From NCBI GenBank assembly GCA_031278315.1, contig JAITKS010000090.1:1-12349 (forward strand): a DNA stretch of 12,349 nt. Reading direction: 5' to 3'. The notes under the pieces are model-generated. The model was given only the letters and a program-made list of their open reading frames with translations. It was not told where the DNA came from and ran no database searches. Positions 1 to 6,960 of this stretch are shown one piece after another. Position numbers and translations under genes: made by a program. Numbering within the stretch: position 1 is the stretch's first letter; each line of letters begins with the position of its first letter. The stretch comes from Planctomycetaceae bacterium. GTDB lineage: Bacteria > Planctomycetota > Planctomycetia > Pirellulales > Thermoguttaceae.

Positions 1-1
1 C

Positions 2-105
2 TAAACGGGGCGGGGGCAAGCCCCGCCCCTACGATTTCGCATTCAACGATTTCGTATTCAACATCACACACGGGTCAATTCGGTTTGGTTTTGAATTTTT
101 AAATA
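2..105. repeat. GC-palindrome repeat, direct copy 1
   Basis: A dispersed intergenic repeat. It starts with a G+C-rich hairpin at 7-29: a 9-bp GGGGCGGGG arm (7-15), a GCAAG loop (16-20) and the complementary arm (21-29). An AT-rich tail follows with two ACGATTTCG words and a CGGTTTGG word. The same layout recurs 147 bp downstream (149-262) with few changes, which shows duplication. No reading frame is supported. It could be a REP- or MITE-like element or a relic of one. Confidence 0.8.
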
Positions 106-148
106 TACCGTTGACGGGGGCAAACATAATTTGGGACGGGGACGAACA

Positions 149-262
149 TAAACGGGGCGGGGGCAAGCCCCGCCCCTACGATTTCGTATTCAACGATTTC
201 GTATTTTACATCACATACGGATCAATTCGGTTTGGTTTGGTTTGGTTTTAAATTTTTAAATT
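149..262. repeat. GC-palindrome repeat, direct copy 2
   Basis: Second direct copy of the repeat at 2-105. The 24-base G+C core (154-177) is identical to that of copy 1 (7-30). The tail differs by scattered substitutions and by an expanded run of the 5-bp word TTTGG (about 227-245), which points to slippage. Between the copies (114-150) lies a short degenerate duplication, ACGGGGGCAAACATAA and ACGGGGACGAACATAA. Confidence 0.8.
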
Positions 263-290
263 GTAGGGGCGGGGCTTGCCCCCGCCCCTA
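263..290. repeat. Inverted copy of the GC palindrome core
   Basis: Positions 265-288 are the exact reverse complement of the 24-base core at 7-30 and 154-177, so the cluster has two cores in one orientation and one in the other. Copy 2 and this inverted core (154-288) together form a larger inverted-repeat unit, as if one element had G+C palindromes at both ends. Each core can fold alone as a hairpin; two opposed cores can also pair with each other. Confidence 0.8.
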
Positions 291-663
291 TTGGTATGTT
301 GCAAATTATTTTAAATTTATTCTATAGAAACTCGATTTCATTCGTCAAATGCCCCGCAAATTAATTGAAACGGCTGTTTACAATCGATTTCAATAATGGT
401 ATAAATCGTTACGAAAATTATGCCTAATTAAACTAGTTTGTATTGTCTCACGACAATTAAATTTAATCAAAAATGATACAAGCGGTTTGGGCATGTTAAA
501 CTATCTTGAATTAAAATATGAATTTCTCAAAATAACATTAGCCGAATTTGTAATACTTAATCTTTGATACAAATAATCGAGACTAATAATCAACTAAATT
601 CAATACCAATTCAAATAACTTAACATTGCCGATATCTCACTTGTCCATTTCAAACCATTTTTT
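291..663. other. AT-rich intergenic leader of the VIT/vWA gene
   Basis: About 370 bp without a supportable gene. It is AT-rich and has no open frame with a ribosome binding site. A weak promoter-like pair (TTGATA at 564-569, TAATCA at 587-592) was seen, but in such AT-rich DNA it is little better than chance. The only clear signal is the ribosome binding site AGGAG at 667-671, just past this stretch. Confidence 0.5.
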
Positions 664-678
664 AAAAGGAGTAAACTA

Positions 679-3090
679 ATGTCGTTTAACCTAAAAACCT
701 GTTTGTTATTCGTGCTTTTGTTACCGTTTACATTTTTATCTGTATTCGGTCAAGGCGTTCTGATCAATGAAAGCAAAATTGCAATAATATTACCGCGTCC
801 GCCGCATTGGCCGATACCTCGTCCAGTTCCGCCGCGTCCGCCTGCACAACCTGAATCAAGCTACGCAATTAAATCATTAGAAGTCAACACAAATATAAAC
901 GGTCAATTCGCTGACGTAAATGTTTCACAAACATTTGTCAATACGGGAAAAACTCAAATGGAAGTTTCATTTGTTTTCCCGCTGCCCTACGACGGTGCAA
1001 TACACTCAATGACATTGCTCGTCAACGGAAAAGAATACGATGCGAAATTACTCGACGCCAAAGAAGCACGAAAAACCTACGAAGATATAGTCCGGCGTAA
1101 CCAAGACCCCGCACTATTAGAATGGATCGGTAACGGTATGTTCAAAACAAGCGTCTTTCCAATTCCCGCAGGTGAAAGCCGAGTTATAAATCTAAAATAT
1201 ACACAATTACTTAAAGTTGACGGCGGATTGACAGATTTTATCTTTCCCATGAGTACCGCAAAATATACCGCTAAACCTATCGAAAAACTCGAAATAAGTC
1301 TCAATATCGAAACACCGGACGAAATAAAAAATATCTACAGCCCAACACACGAAATTAAAATTAAACGTCCAACATCAAAAACCGCCTCCGTTATATTTGA
1401 CGCTAAAGAAATCATACCAACATCTGATTTCCGTCTCTTTTTTGATTCCGGTAAAAACGAAGTCAGCACACGGCTGCTAAGTTTCAGACCCGACCCCAAA
1501 GAAGACGGCTACTTCATGCTGCTAGCTTCTCCAAAATATATAACAAATGATCAAAAACATATCGCTAAAAACGTAATTCTTGTAATCGATAATTCCGGCA
1601 GCATGATGGGCGAAAAAATCTCTCAAGCACGTAACGCATCACAATTCGTTTTGAATAATCTGCGTGAAGAAGATACGTTTAATATAGTTCAATATAGTAA
1701 TAGCGCAACGAAATTTAAAGACGAAGTTCAACCGGTCAAGAAAGAAATTATTGCTGAAGCAAACAATTACACAAGTTCAATCAGAGCGTCAGGGTCAACG
1801 AATATTGAAGATGCATTGAATGTCTCACTTGCGGCAATTCAAGATAGTAAAATACCTAATTACGTGCTGTTTCTTACAGACGGCTGCCCAACAGCCGGTG
1901 AGATAAACGAACTTAAATTAAACGAAATATCAAAAACGGCAAATAAAAATAGTGCAAGAATTTTTGTGTTCGGTGTCGGTTACGACGTAAACAGCAGATT
2001 GCTCGACCGTATCGCACGTAATAATCGCGGACAAACCGTATATGTCAAGCCGGACGAAAATATCGAGGATCATGTTTCGAAAATGTACAATCGAATCAAT
2101 GCACCAGTTTTGACCGATGTTACTTTTAATTTTAAAGCCAAAGGAAACAATAACGAACAACAAAAATACGCAACTAATCGTATTTACCCCAATGGCAAAA
2201 TTGATCTATTTGCAGGTGAACAATTGGTAATTGTCGGTCGTTATTCAACGGCAGGAGAAATGATAATCAATGTCGAAGGTAAAGTAGGCGGCGAGACAAA
2301 AACTTTCAGTTTCGATTGTAATCTCGTTGATAAAAGTAATGATCAAACTGCATCGTTTATTTCACGGCTTTGGGCAATTAGACGTATCGGCGAAATTCTG
2401 GATGATATCGATTTGAAAGGACAAAATAAAGAATTGGTTGACGAACTCGTTAAATTGTCAACCTCTTATGGAATTTTAACGCCCTACACTTCTTTTCTTG
2501 CAGATGAGAATGTTCAGTTGTCAGATCACAAAGATAACGTGTCGAAAACAATGTCGAATACTGCCGCCTTAAAGATCACTTCAGGAGAATCAGGATTTGG
2601 ACAACGGCGCAGCAAACTCGATTTCCAAACTGCAAAGAATTTTGCCGAATTTGATTCACGCAACTCCTCAAATTTACGTGCGCTAGACACGGCTAGTTCA
2701 CCAATGCCCGCATCGGCACCTCAAATATTAGGTATAACTCCGCATAGCCGATCGAATATGCCGCAGTCTATGCCGCAGTCTATGCCGCAAAGCTCGAATC
2801 ATATTACGTCAAATATGAAAGACAAGGCGGAAACATCGTCTGACACCGCAGAGTTAAATGTTCAGAATATAAATAATCGCGCTTTTTTCAAGAAGTCCGG
2901 CGTTTGGATAGATTCGACACTTAATGAAACACAAATGAAACCTGAAAATATTATCACAGTAAAACAATTTAGTGATGAATATTTCAAGTTAATTGACCAA
3001 TACAAAAACGATATAACACAGTATCTAACATTAGGAGGTACTCAAATTATAAACGTGAATGGTCAGGCATATAAAATCGAACCGTTATAA
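679..3090 (+). CDS. Exported VIT + von Willebrand factor A domain protein
   Basis: An 803-residue protein related to the inter-alpha-trypsin inhibitor heavy-chain (VIT/vWA) family. The ATG follows AGGAG (667-671) at 7-nt spacing. Residues 1 to about 25 are a signal peptide (KT, then a hydrophobic core ending near SVFG) without a lipobox. A Pro-rich linker (about 39-58) leads to a VIT domain (about 62-190, with VSFVFPLP and the AKEARKTYEDI region), then a vWA domain (about 298-475). The metal-binding MIDAS site is complete: DNSGS at 304-308, T374 and D401 in LTDG. The C-terminal third is Ser/Pro/Met-rich and low in complexity until a conserved-looking block near 735-803. In this family vWA domains bind divalent metal and protein ligands; the partner is unknown. 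It likely acts in the periplasm or at the cell surface. It appears monocistronic, with repeats on both sides. Family call is firm; biological role unknown. Confidence 0.92.
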   Translation: MSFNLKTCLLFVLLLPFTFLSVFGQGVLINESKIAIILPRPPHWPIPRPVPPRPPAQPESSYAIKSLEVNTNINGQFADVNVSQTFVNTGKTQMEVSFVFPLPYDGAIHSMTLLVNGKEYDAKLLDAKEARKTYEDIVRRNQDPALLEWIGNGMFKTSVFPIPAGESRVINLKYTQLLKVDGGLTDFIFPMSTAKYTAKPIEKLEISLNIETPDEIKNIYSPTHEIKIKRPTSKTASVIFDAKEIIPTSDFRLFFDSGKNEVSTRLLSFRPDPKEDGYFMLLASPKYITNDQKHIAKNVILVIDNSGSMMGEKISQARNASQFVLNNLREEDTFNIVQYSNSATKFKDEVQPVKKEIIAEANNYTSSIRASGSTNIEDALNVSLAAIQDSKIPNYVLFLTDGCPTAGEINELKLNEISKTANKNSARIFVFGVGYDVNSRLLDRIARNNRGQTVYVKPDENIEDHVSKMYNRINAPVLTDVTFNFKAKGNNNEQQKYATNRIYPNGKIDLFAGEQLVIVGRYSTAGEMIINVEGKVGGETKTFSFDCNLVDKSNDQTASFISRLWAIRRIGEILDDIDLKGQNKELVDELVKLSTSYGILTPYTSFLADENVQLSDHKDNVSKTMSNTAALKITSGESGFGQRRSKLDFQTAKNFAEFDSRNSSNLRALDTASSPMPASAPQILGITPHSRSNMPQSMPQSMPQSSNHITSNMKDKAETSSDTAELNVQNINNRAFFKKSGVWIDSTLNETQMKPENIITVKQFSDEYFKLIDQYKNDITQYLTLGGTQIINVNGQAYKIEPL
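2758..2793 (+). repeat. In-frame 12-bp tandem repeat (MPQS x3)
   Basis: Three consecutive 12-bp units begin ATGCCGCA. Two are identical (ATGCCGCAGTCT) and the third has drifted. They encode MPQS three times at residues 694-705 of the VIT/vWA protein, inside its disordered Ser/Pro/Met-rich linker. Being a multiple of three, the unit can expand or shrink without breaking the frame. Confidence 0.85.
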
Positions 3091-3108
3091 TTTCGATAAT
3101 TTGTGATC

Positions 3109-3167
3109 TTTTGTTTTTTTGAGATTACGAAATACACGAAAATTTGTAATATATCAGTGTAATAATT
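3109..3167. repeat. CACGAAA / ATATCAGT family repeat, copy A
   Basis: This block starts 18 bp after the VIT/vWA stop. It holds a T-run, then TACGAAATACACGAAAA (3126-3142), then TTGTAATATATCAGTG (3144-3159). The first half matches 10380-10413 in the same orientation. The second half is the exact inverse of 3370-3385. The end of the block and its flank (3151-3182) resemble 12151-12183. It is one of several mix-and-match copies of the same short modules in this window. Its position just after a gene could help end transcription, but no terminator hairpin is formed here. Confidence 0.7.
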
Positions 3168-3176
3168 TATTTTTTT

Positions 3177-3256
3177 GCGGGAACGCGGTCGTCTCGACCG
3201 CATCTTTAGGCGTTTTTTGTACAAAAAAGATGCAGGCGGGACGCCTGCGTTCCCGC
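3177..3256. repeat. Cloverleaf-like palindromic repeat (80 bp)
   Basis: The outer arms GCGGGAACGC (3177-3186) and GCGTTCCCGC (3247-3256) are exact reverse complements. Three further hairpins lie between them. Left: GCGGTCG/CGACCGC at 3185-3201 with a 3-nt loop. Middle: GCATCTT/AAGATGC at 3200-3233, enclosing a perfect 16-bp palindrome of T6GT and ACA6 at 3213-3228. Right: AGGCG/CGCCT at 3234-3246 with a 3-nt loop. Together they draw a cloverleaf. It has no tRNA features (no T-loop, no CCA-like end). It is best read as a dispersed REP/MITE-type element. Confidence 0.8.
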
Positions 3257-3291
3257 CGGCTAAAATATTTTTTACTAATTCACTTAAATTG

Positions 3292-3385
3292 AAAATCTAA
3301 AATCTAAAATTACAAAATCTGATTTCTCTGTGTCCTCTGTGTCCTCTGTGGTTAATAAAAAAAATATTCCACTGATATATTACAA
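3292..3385. repeat. AAAATCT and CTCTGTG tandem repeats ending in ACTGATATATTAC
   Basis: Tandem AAAATCT 7-mers (3292-3305, again at 3314-3320) are followed by three CTCTGTG words (about 3325-3352). After an A-run comes CACTGATATATTACAA (3370-3385), the exact inverse of 3144-3159. The order of parts parallels 10447-10498, where CGTG words replace CTCTGTG and the end reads ACTGATATGTTACC. CTCTGTG-type repeats are familiar noncoding repeats in several phyla. The minus-strand reading frame across this block spells NHRGHRGHRE, a known artefact of such repeats. Confidence 0.75.
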
Positions 3386-3476
3386 TAAATGCAGCTTGTG
3401 TAAAAATTTTTGAATGAGGAATAAAAACGCAATCGTTTTGTGGTGTGATTGAATGCAGACTAATTGAACATGCGTG

Positions 3477-3504
3477 TTGACAGGTGTAGTAGGTGCTGTA
3501 GAAT
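3477..3504 (+). promoter_or_regulatory. Near-consensus sigma-70 promoter of the ATPase/protease operon
   Basis: A perfect -35 box TTGACA (3477-3482), a 16-bp spacer and a -10 box TAGAAT (3499-3504, 5 of 6 matches) lie 72 bp before the ATPase ATG. This is the best promoter match seen in the window, and its location fits the operon. The -10 box sits between the arms of a small inverted repeat, GTGCT (3493-3497) and AGCAC (3505-3509), which could be an operator. The predicted transcription start is near 3511. Confidence 0.6.
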
Positions 3505-3510
3505 AGCACG

Positions 3511-3540
3511 AAATTTTCGGTTAATTCCGAAAATTTTTTT
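3511..3540 (+). promoter_or_regulatory. Stem-loop with T-run at the predicted 5' end of the operon mRNA
   Basis: AAATTTTCGG (3511-3520) and CCGAAAATTT (3527-3536) form a perfect 10-bp stem with a 6-nt loop, followed by T residues to 3540. It begins where the promoter at 3477-3504 would start transcription. It could therefore be a 5'-terminal stabilising hairpin of the mRNA, an early attenuator, or a terminator for transcription arriving from upstream. The stem is mostly A-T, which argues against a very strong terminator. Confidence 0.55.
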
Positions 3541-3575
3541 CATTATATTTTATAGTAGTTAATTTGAGGTTAAAT

Positions 3576-4742
3576 ATGCGATCGACGCTTGTTATTAAAT
3601 TAGTTGAAGCTGCCAACGAGGGTACAGCCGCATTTCAAGAGGCGGTTAAAATTTTAGCTGAAGACGAAAAGAAAAAGGGGAATAACGATGTTTCTGAAAA
3701 ACTTCGTCTTGCTTTGTTGAAAAAAAAAGAATTTTCGCCTTTGTCATATTCCAATACTACTTCTAATAATTTGTTTTCTCTTAGCCGTATTAAATCTCCT
3801 TCGTCAAGTGCTATTCCGCAGAATAAAAGTACATCTTTTTCATTGTTTGAAATAATCGAACCGACGATTGGTTTTGAAAATTTATTTTACTCACCGGAAG
3901 TTACTAATATTTTTAAACAGATTATTGCGGAATGGAATAAATCGGAACAATTATTAAAAGCAGGAATACCTCCCACGCAACGGATTTTATTACACGGACC
4001 GCCGGGATGCGGAAAAACAATGGCAGGATTTGCTTTAGCTAAAGCTATAAAAATGCCTGTTGCATACATTCGGCTTGATAGTCTTTTTTCTTCTTTTTTG
4101 GGGCAGACGAGTTCTAATCTTCGGTCAATTTTTGATTCTGTTGCAGCGTCGTCTCGAATTTTATTTTTAGATGAATTTGACGCTGTCGCCAAAAAACGTG
4201 ATGATAATCACGAGATCGGTGAAATAAAGAGAATTGTTATTAGCTTACTACAGAATTTGGATTTTCTACCGCCGGAAGTAATAGTAATCGCTGCGACAAA
4301 TCACGAACATCTACTCGATCCAGCTGTATGGCGGCGATTTGATATGAGCATTAATATCGGACTGCCCGATTACAAAACAAGAAAACGTATGATTGATGTG
4401 TGGCTGAATCCTTATCAGCCGAAAGTGAAAAATACCGATACTGATACTCTTGCTAAAATTACTGAACATTTTAATATTGCCGGTATAAAAAAAGTTATCC
4501 TGCAAACAATTAAAAAAGTCCTTTTTCTCGACGAATTGTCAGAAGTAACAACTAATGATTTTATTCGTCAGTTGATTTTGTTGGAGGGTTATACTGTGTC
4601 TAATGAATCGTTACTCAAGTTTGCGCAGAAATTACGTTCCGTAAAATTACCGCTTACTAGTATTGAGCATATTACGGGTATCCCGAAATCAACAATAGGA
4701 AATCATACTCGCTGTTATAAAAAGGTGAAAAATGAAAAATAA
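3576..4742 (+). CDS. AAA+ ATPase, IetA-like (defence / toxin-antitoxin ATPase)
   Basis: 388 residues counting from the ATG at 3576, which has GAGG (3566-3569) 6 nt upstream; a TTG 12 nt earlier is open but overlaps that site. An N-terminal helical, charged and Ser/Asn-rich region (1 to about 90) precedes one AAA+ module. It has Walker A GPPGCGKT (141-148), Walker B ILFLDEFD (195-202; D199, E200), sensor-1 N242 in AATN and a WRRFD arginine-finger box (R253/R254), so it should hydrolyse ATP as an oligomer. The tail (about 355-382) looks like a helix-turn-helix, with TGIPKSTIGNH as turn plus second helix. The gene overlaps the subtilisin-like protease gene by 11 bp. An AAA+ ATPase directly before a cytoplasmic subtilisin is the layout of ietAS, described as a plasmid-borne ATPase/protease toxin-antitoxin pair and later as an anti-phage system. 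By that analogy this would be the controlling or antitoxin partner. AAA+ call is firm; IetA assignment rests on context. Confidence 0.85.
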   Translation: MRSTLVIKLVEAANEGTAAFQEAVKILAEDEKKKGNNDVSEKLRLALLKKKEFSPLSYSNTTSNNLFSLSRIKSPSSSAIPQNKSTSFSLFEIIEPTIGFENLFYSPEVTNIFKQIIAEWNKSEQLLKAGIPPTQRILLHGPPGCGKTMAGFALAKAIKMPVAYIRLDSLFSSFLGQTSSNLRSIFDSVAASSRILFLDEFDAVAKKRDDNHEIGEIKRIVISLLQNLDFLPPEVIVIAATNHEHLLDPAVWRRFDMSINIGLPDYKTRKRMIDVWLNPYQPKVKNTDTDTLAKITEHFNIAGIKKVILQTIKKVLFLDELSEVTTNDFIRQLILLEGYTVSNESLLKFAQKLRSVKLPLTSIEHITGIPKSTIGNHTRCYKKVKNEK

Positions 4743-6960
4743 AATTTTGCGGTCTCATTTTATTATCCCTGAATCGGATATTAAAAACATTAAGAATAAC
4801 CCAACAGGCCGTACAAAGATTGTACCAAGAGATTATAACGATCATGGACAGAAACTTATTTCCAGTCTGGAGAGGATTAAAAAGCAGTTTAGCAAAACAA
4901 AACCGCTTTCACTGGGAGATGATTCTATTGTCTTTCGTATTAAGTTACATGAGGGACATAAATTTCAGGAACAAGCGAAACAAGATTTTTTGAAAAGATA
5001 TAATCTTGAAGTCAAAGTTGTCCAGACAAATGAGCTTGCTATTGTTGCGGCGTCACCGAAACCGTTGGAAAATTTTAATCGGATAATTACTGAATATCGG
5101 GATTCTGGTATTAACAAAACAAATCTCAATTATATTGATGATATTCTTACGTATAAAGGTTTTGATAAAAACTCAAATGCGTTACAAAAATTGCTTGAGG
5201 ATCCTAAAAATGAAAATCCGCTTGATGTTCAACTTATGCTTTTTCCTAATTATACGCGAGAACAATATCAACAAGCGTTGCATCAAATTAAAGAGCATAT
5301 TGAAGCAGTCGGCGGTAAATTGAAACGTGAGCCGTTCTTTTTAAGTAATGGTATTCCGATAATCAGAGCAGAATTGACGGCGTATCAACTTTCTACTGTT
5401 GCGGAGAATAGTGCTATTTATCTTGTGGAGGAAACAGGTTTTTTTCGTTTTGATCCGAGCGGTGTACGCTCGGAGTCATTACAAAAATTGTCTCTCGATC
5501 CTGAAATAAATATAAATTCGCTTGAATCTGTGGTGATTATTGACAGCGGAATTGATTTTTCAAATACGCCTGTTTTAGAACAGTTGGTTGTTGACCATTG
5601 GCTGCCGCAGGGATATCGAACATTGGATACTTCGCATGGTACATACGTTGCAAGCAGGGTTATACTTGGTGAAAATATTGAGCAACAAATTCGGTTAGGT
5701 GTATTGACGCCGCAAGCTACTGTAATTGACGCGTGTGTTTTGGTAGAAAATAATTTATCTGAGGATCAACTTATTTTGTATTTAAAAGATATTGTTGAGA
5801 CATATCATAAAAAGGCAAAAATATATAATCTGTCATTGAATACTGCGAAATCTATTCAAGCGGATCGTATTGGTGTTGCAGCTTATGAAATTGATAATTT
5901 GATGCGTCAGTATGGGGTTATTTTTGTTATTTCATCAGGTAATCATAATGTTTGGCAAAATCATAATTCTATTGAAGATTTTCTTGATGACGATGACATA
6001 CAAATTGCGCCGCCGGCTGAGTCTTATTTTGCTCTGACTGTTGGAGCTATTAATGATAAAAACGATCCTGATAGTATTACGCAAACAAATGAATTATCGC
6101 CTTATTCGCGTATCGGTTTGGGGTTTGCCTGCTGTGAAAAACCTGAATTAGTTGCTTATGGAGGTAATATTTCTAAAGTAAATGGTTCTTTATTTGGTAC
6201 GGGAGTTATTTCTAATAATGGGAAGTATAAATGTGTTTCTGGGACAAGTTATTCAGCACCGATTGTTTCTAATCATTTGTCAGTATTATTGTCTGTGTTA
6301 CCTTTAGAAAATAATGTAATGATTGCAAAAACTTTATTAATACATTTAGCGGAACCAATGTACAATTATGAACAGTTGCAGGAGGATGAAATCGCTTTAC
6401 AGAAAAAATTGTATGGTAATGGGATGTCCAGTATTGAGCGCTCTCTTAATTCGACTCCGCAACGTGTAACATTTGTTGCAACTAATCAGATGAATCGGTT
6501 GACGAAACAGCGGGTCGCATTTCGTGTACCTGAAACTCTTGCTAATATATCGGGAATAAAATCGCCTGCCGTTGTGACGGTTACGTCGATGATATTTCCG
6601 CCGCTCGATTATACAAAGGGAACAGAATATCTTGGGGCATACGTTTCAGCGTCTCTGCATAAGATAGACGGACAAGGTAATAGTGTTGTATCTAATCCTA
6701 CTGGTGATCGGGGCAGACAAAAATGGCAATCGATTTATCATTTCAAAAAATCTTTTTGCAGATTTAATCCCGGTGATTGGGAAGTGTGGTTAGAGCTTTT
6801 TACAAGATGGGATACAGATACAACTGAAAATATTCCATACGTATTGGCAATTACAATTGAAACGCCGTCTGAACAGGCGGATATTTATACGGCAATTCAG
6901 CAGGAAGTTCCTCATAAATATCGACTCCTTACGGCCGCTGTCACAGATGTAACAATATAG
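4732..6960 (+). CDS. Cytoplasmic subtilisin-like (S8) serine protease, IetS-like
   Basis: 742 residues. The ATG overlaps the ATPase gene end by 11 bp and has AAGGTG (4722-4727) 4 nt upstream, so translation is probably coupled. No signal peptide or membrane segment is visible, unlike secreted subtilases. The S8 triad is complete: D271 (VVIIDSGID), H302 (DTSHGTYVA) and S506 (SGTSYSAP), with oxyanion N404 (SSGN). The N-terminal 250 residues seem to hold two modules (about 65-122 and 165-234). The second ends with AELTAYQLSTVAENSAIYLV, like the end of an I9 propeptide/inhibitor domain. A beta-rich C-terminal domain (about 600-715, WQSIYHF and GDWEVWL) resembles the accessory domains of large subtilases. 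In ietAS-type systems the protease is the toxic effector and the ATPase its control. Its target cannot be read from sequence. Codons look more T-rich than those of the VIT/vWA gene, fitting acquisition by transfer. S8 call is firm; defence role inferred. Confidence 0.88.
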   Translation: MKNKILRSHFIIPESDIKNIKNNPTGRTKIVPRDYNDHGQKLISSLERIKKQFSKTKPLSLGDDSIVFRIKLHEGHKFQEQAKQDFLKRYNLEVKVVQTNELAIVAASPKPLENFNRIITEYRDSGINKTNLNYIDDILTYKGFDKNSNALQKLLEDPKNENPLDVQLMLFPNYTREQYQQALHQIKEHIEAVGGKLKREPFFLSNGIPIIRAELTAYQLSTVAENSAIYLVEETGFFRFDPSGVRSESLQKLSLDPEININSLESVVIIDSGIDFSNTPVLEQLVVDHWLPQGYRTLDTSHGTYVASRVILGENIEQQIRLGVLTPQATVIDACVLVENNLSEDQLILYLKDIVETYHKKAKIYNLSLNTAKSIQADRIGVAAYEIDNLMRQYGVIFVISSGNHNVWQNHNSIEDFLDDDDIQIAPPAESYFALTVGAINDKNDPDSITQTNELSPYSRIGLGFACCEKPELVAYGGNISKVNGSLFGTGVISNNGKYKCVSGTSYSAPIVSNHLSVLLSVLPLENNVMIAKTLLIHLAEPMYNYEQLQEDEIALQKKLYGNGMSSIERSLNSTPQRVTFVATNQMNRLTKQRVAFRVPETLANISGIKSPAVVTVTSMIFPPLDYTKGTEYLGAYVSASLHKIDGQGNSVVSNPTGDRGRQKWQSIYHFKKSFCRFNPGDWEVWLELFTRWDTDTTENIPYVLAITIETPSEQADIYTAIQQEVPHKYRLLTAAVTDVTI

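Noticed and set aside
3177..3256. Cloverleaf considered as a tRNA
   Set aside because: No T-loop GTTCRA box in the right arm, no anticodon-type loop and no acceptor end; the arms do not have tRNA lengths.
3292..3385. Short tandem repeats considered as a CRISPR array
   Set aside because: Units are 7 bp without unique 30-40-bp spacers, and no cas gene is present.
3297..3509. 70-residue minus-strand open frame ending in NHRGHRGHRE
   Set aside because: It is the reverse translation of the CTCTGTG tandem repeat and overlaps the operon promoter.
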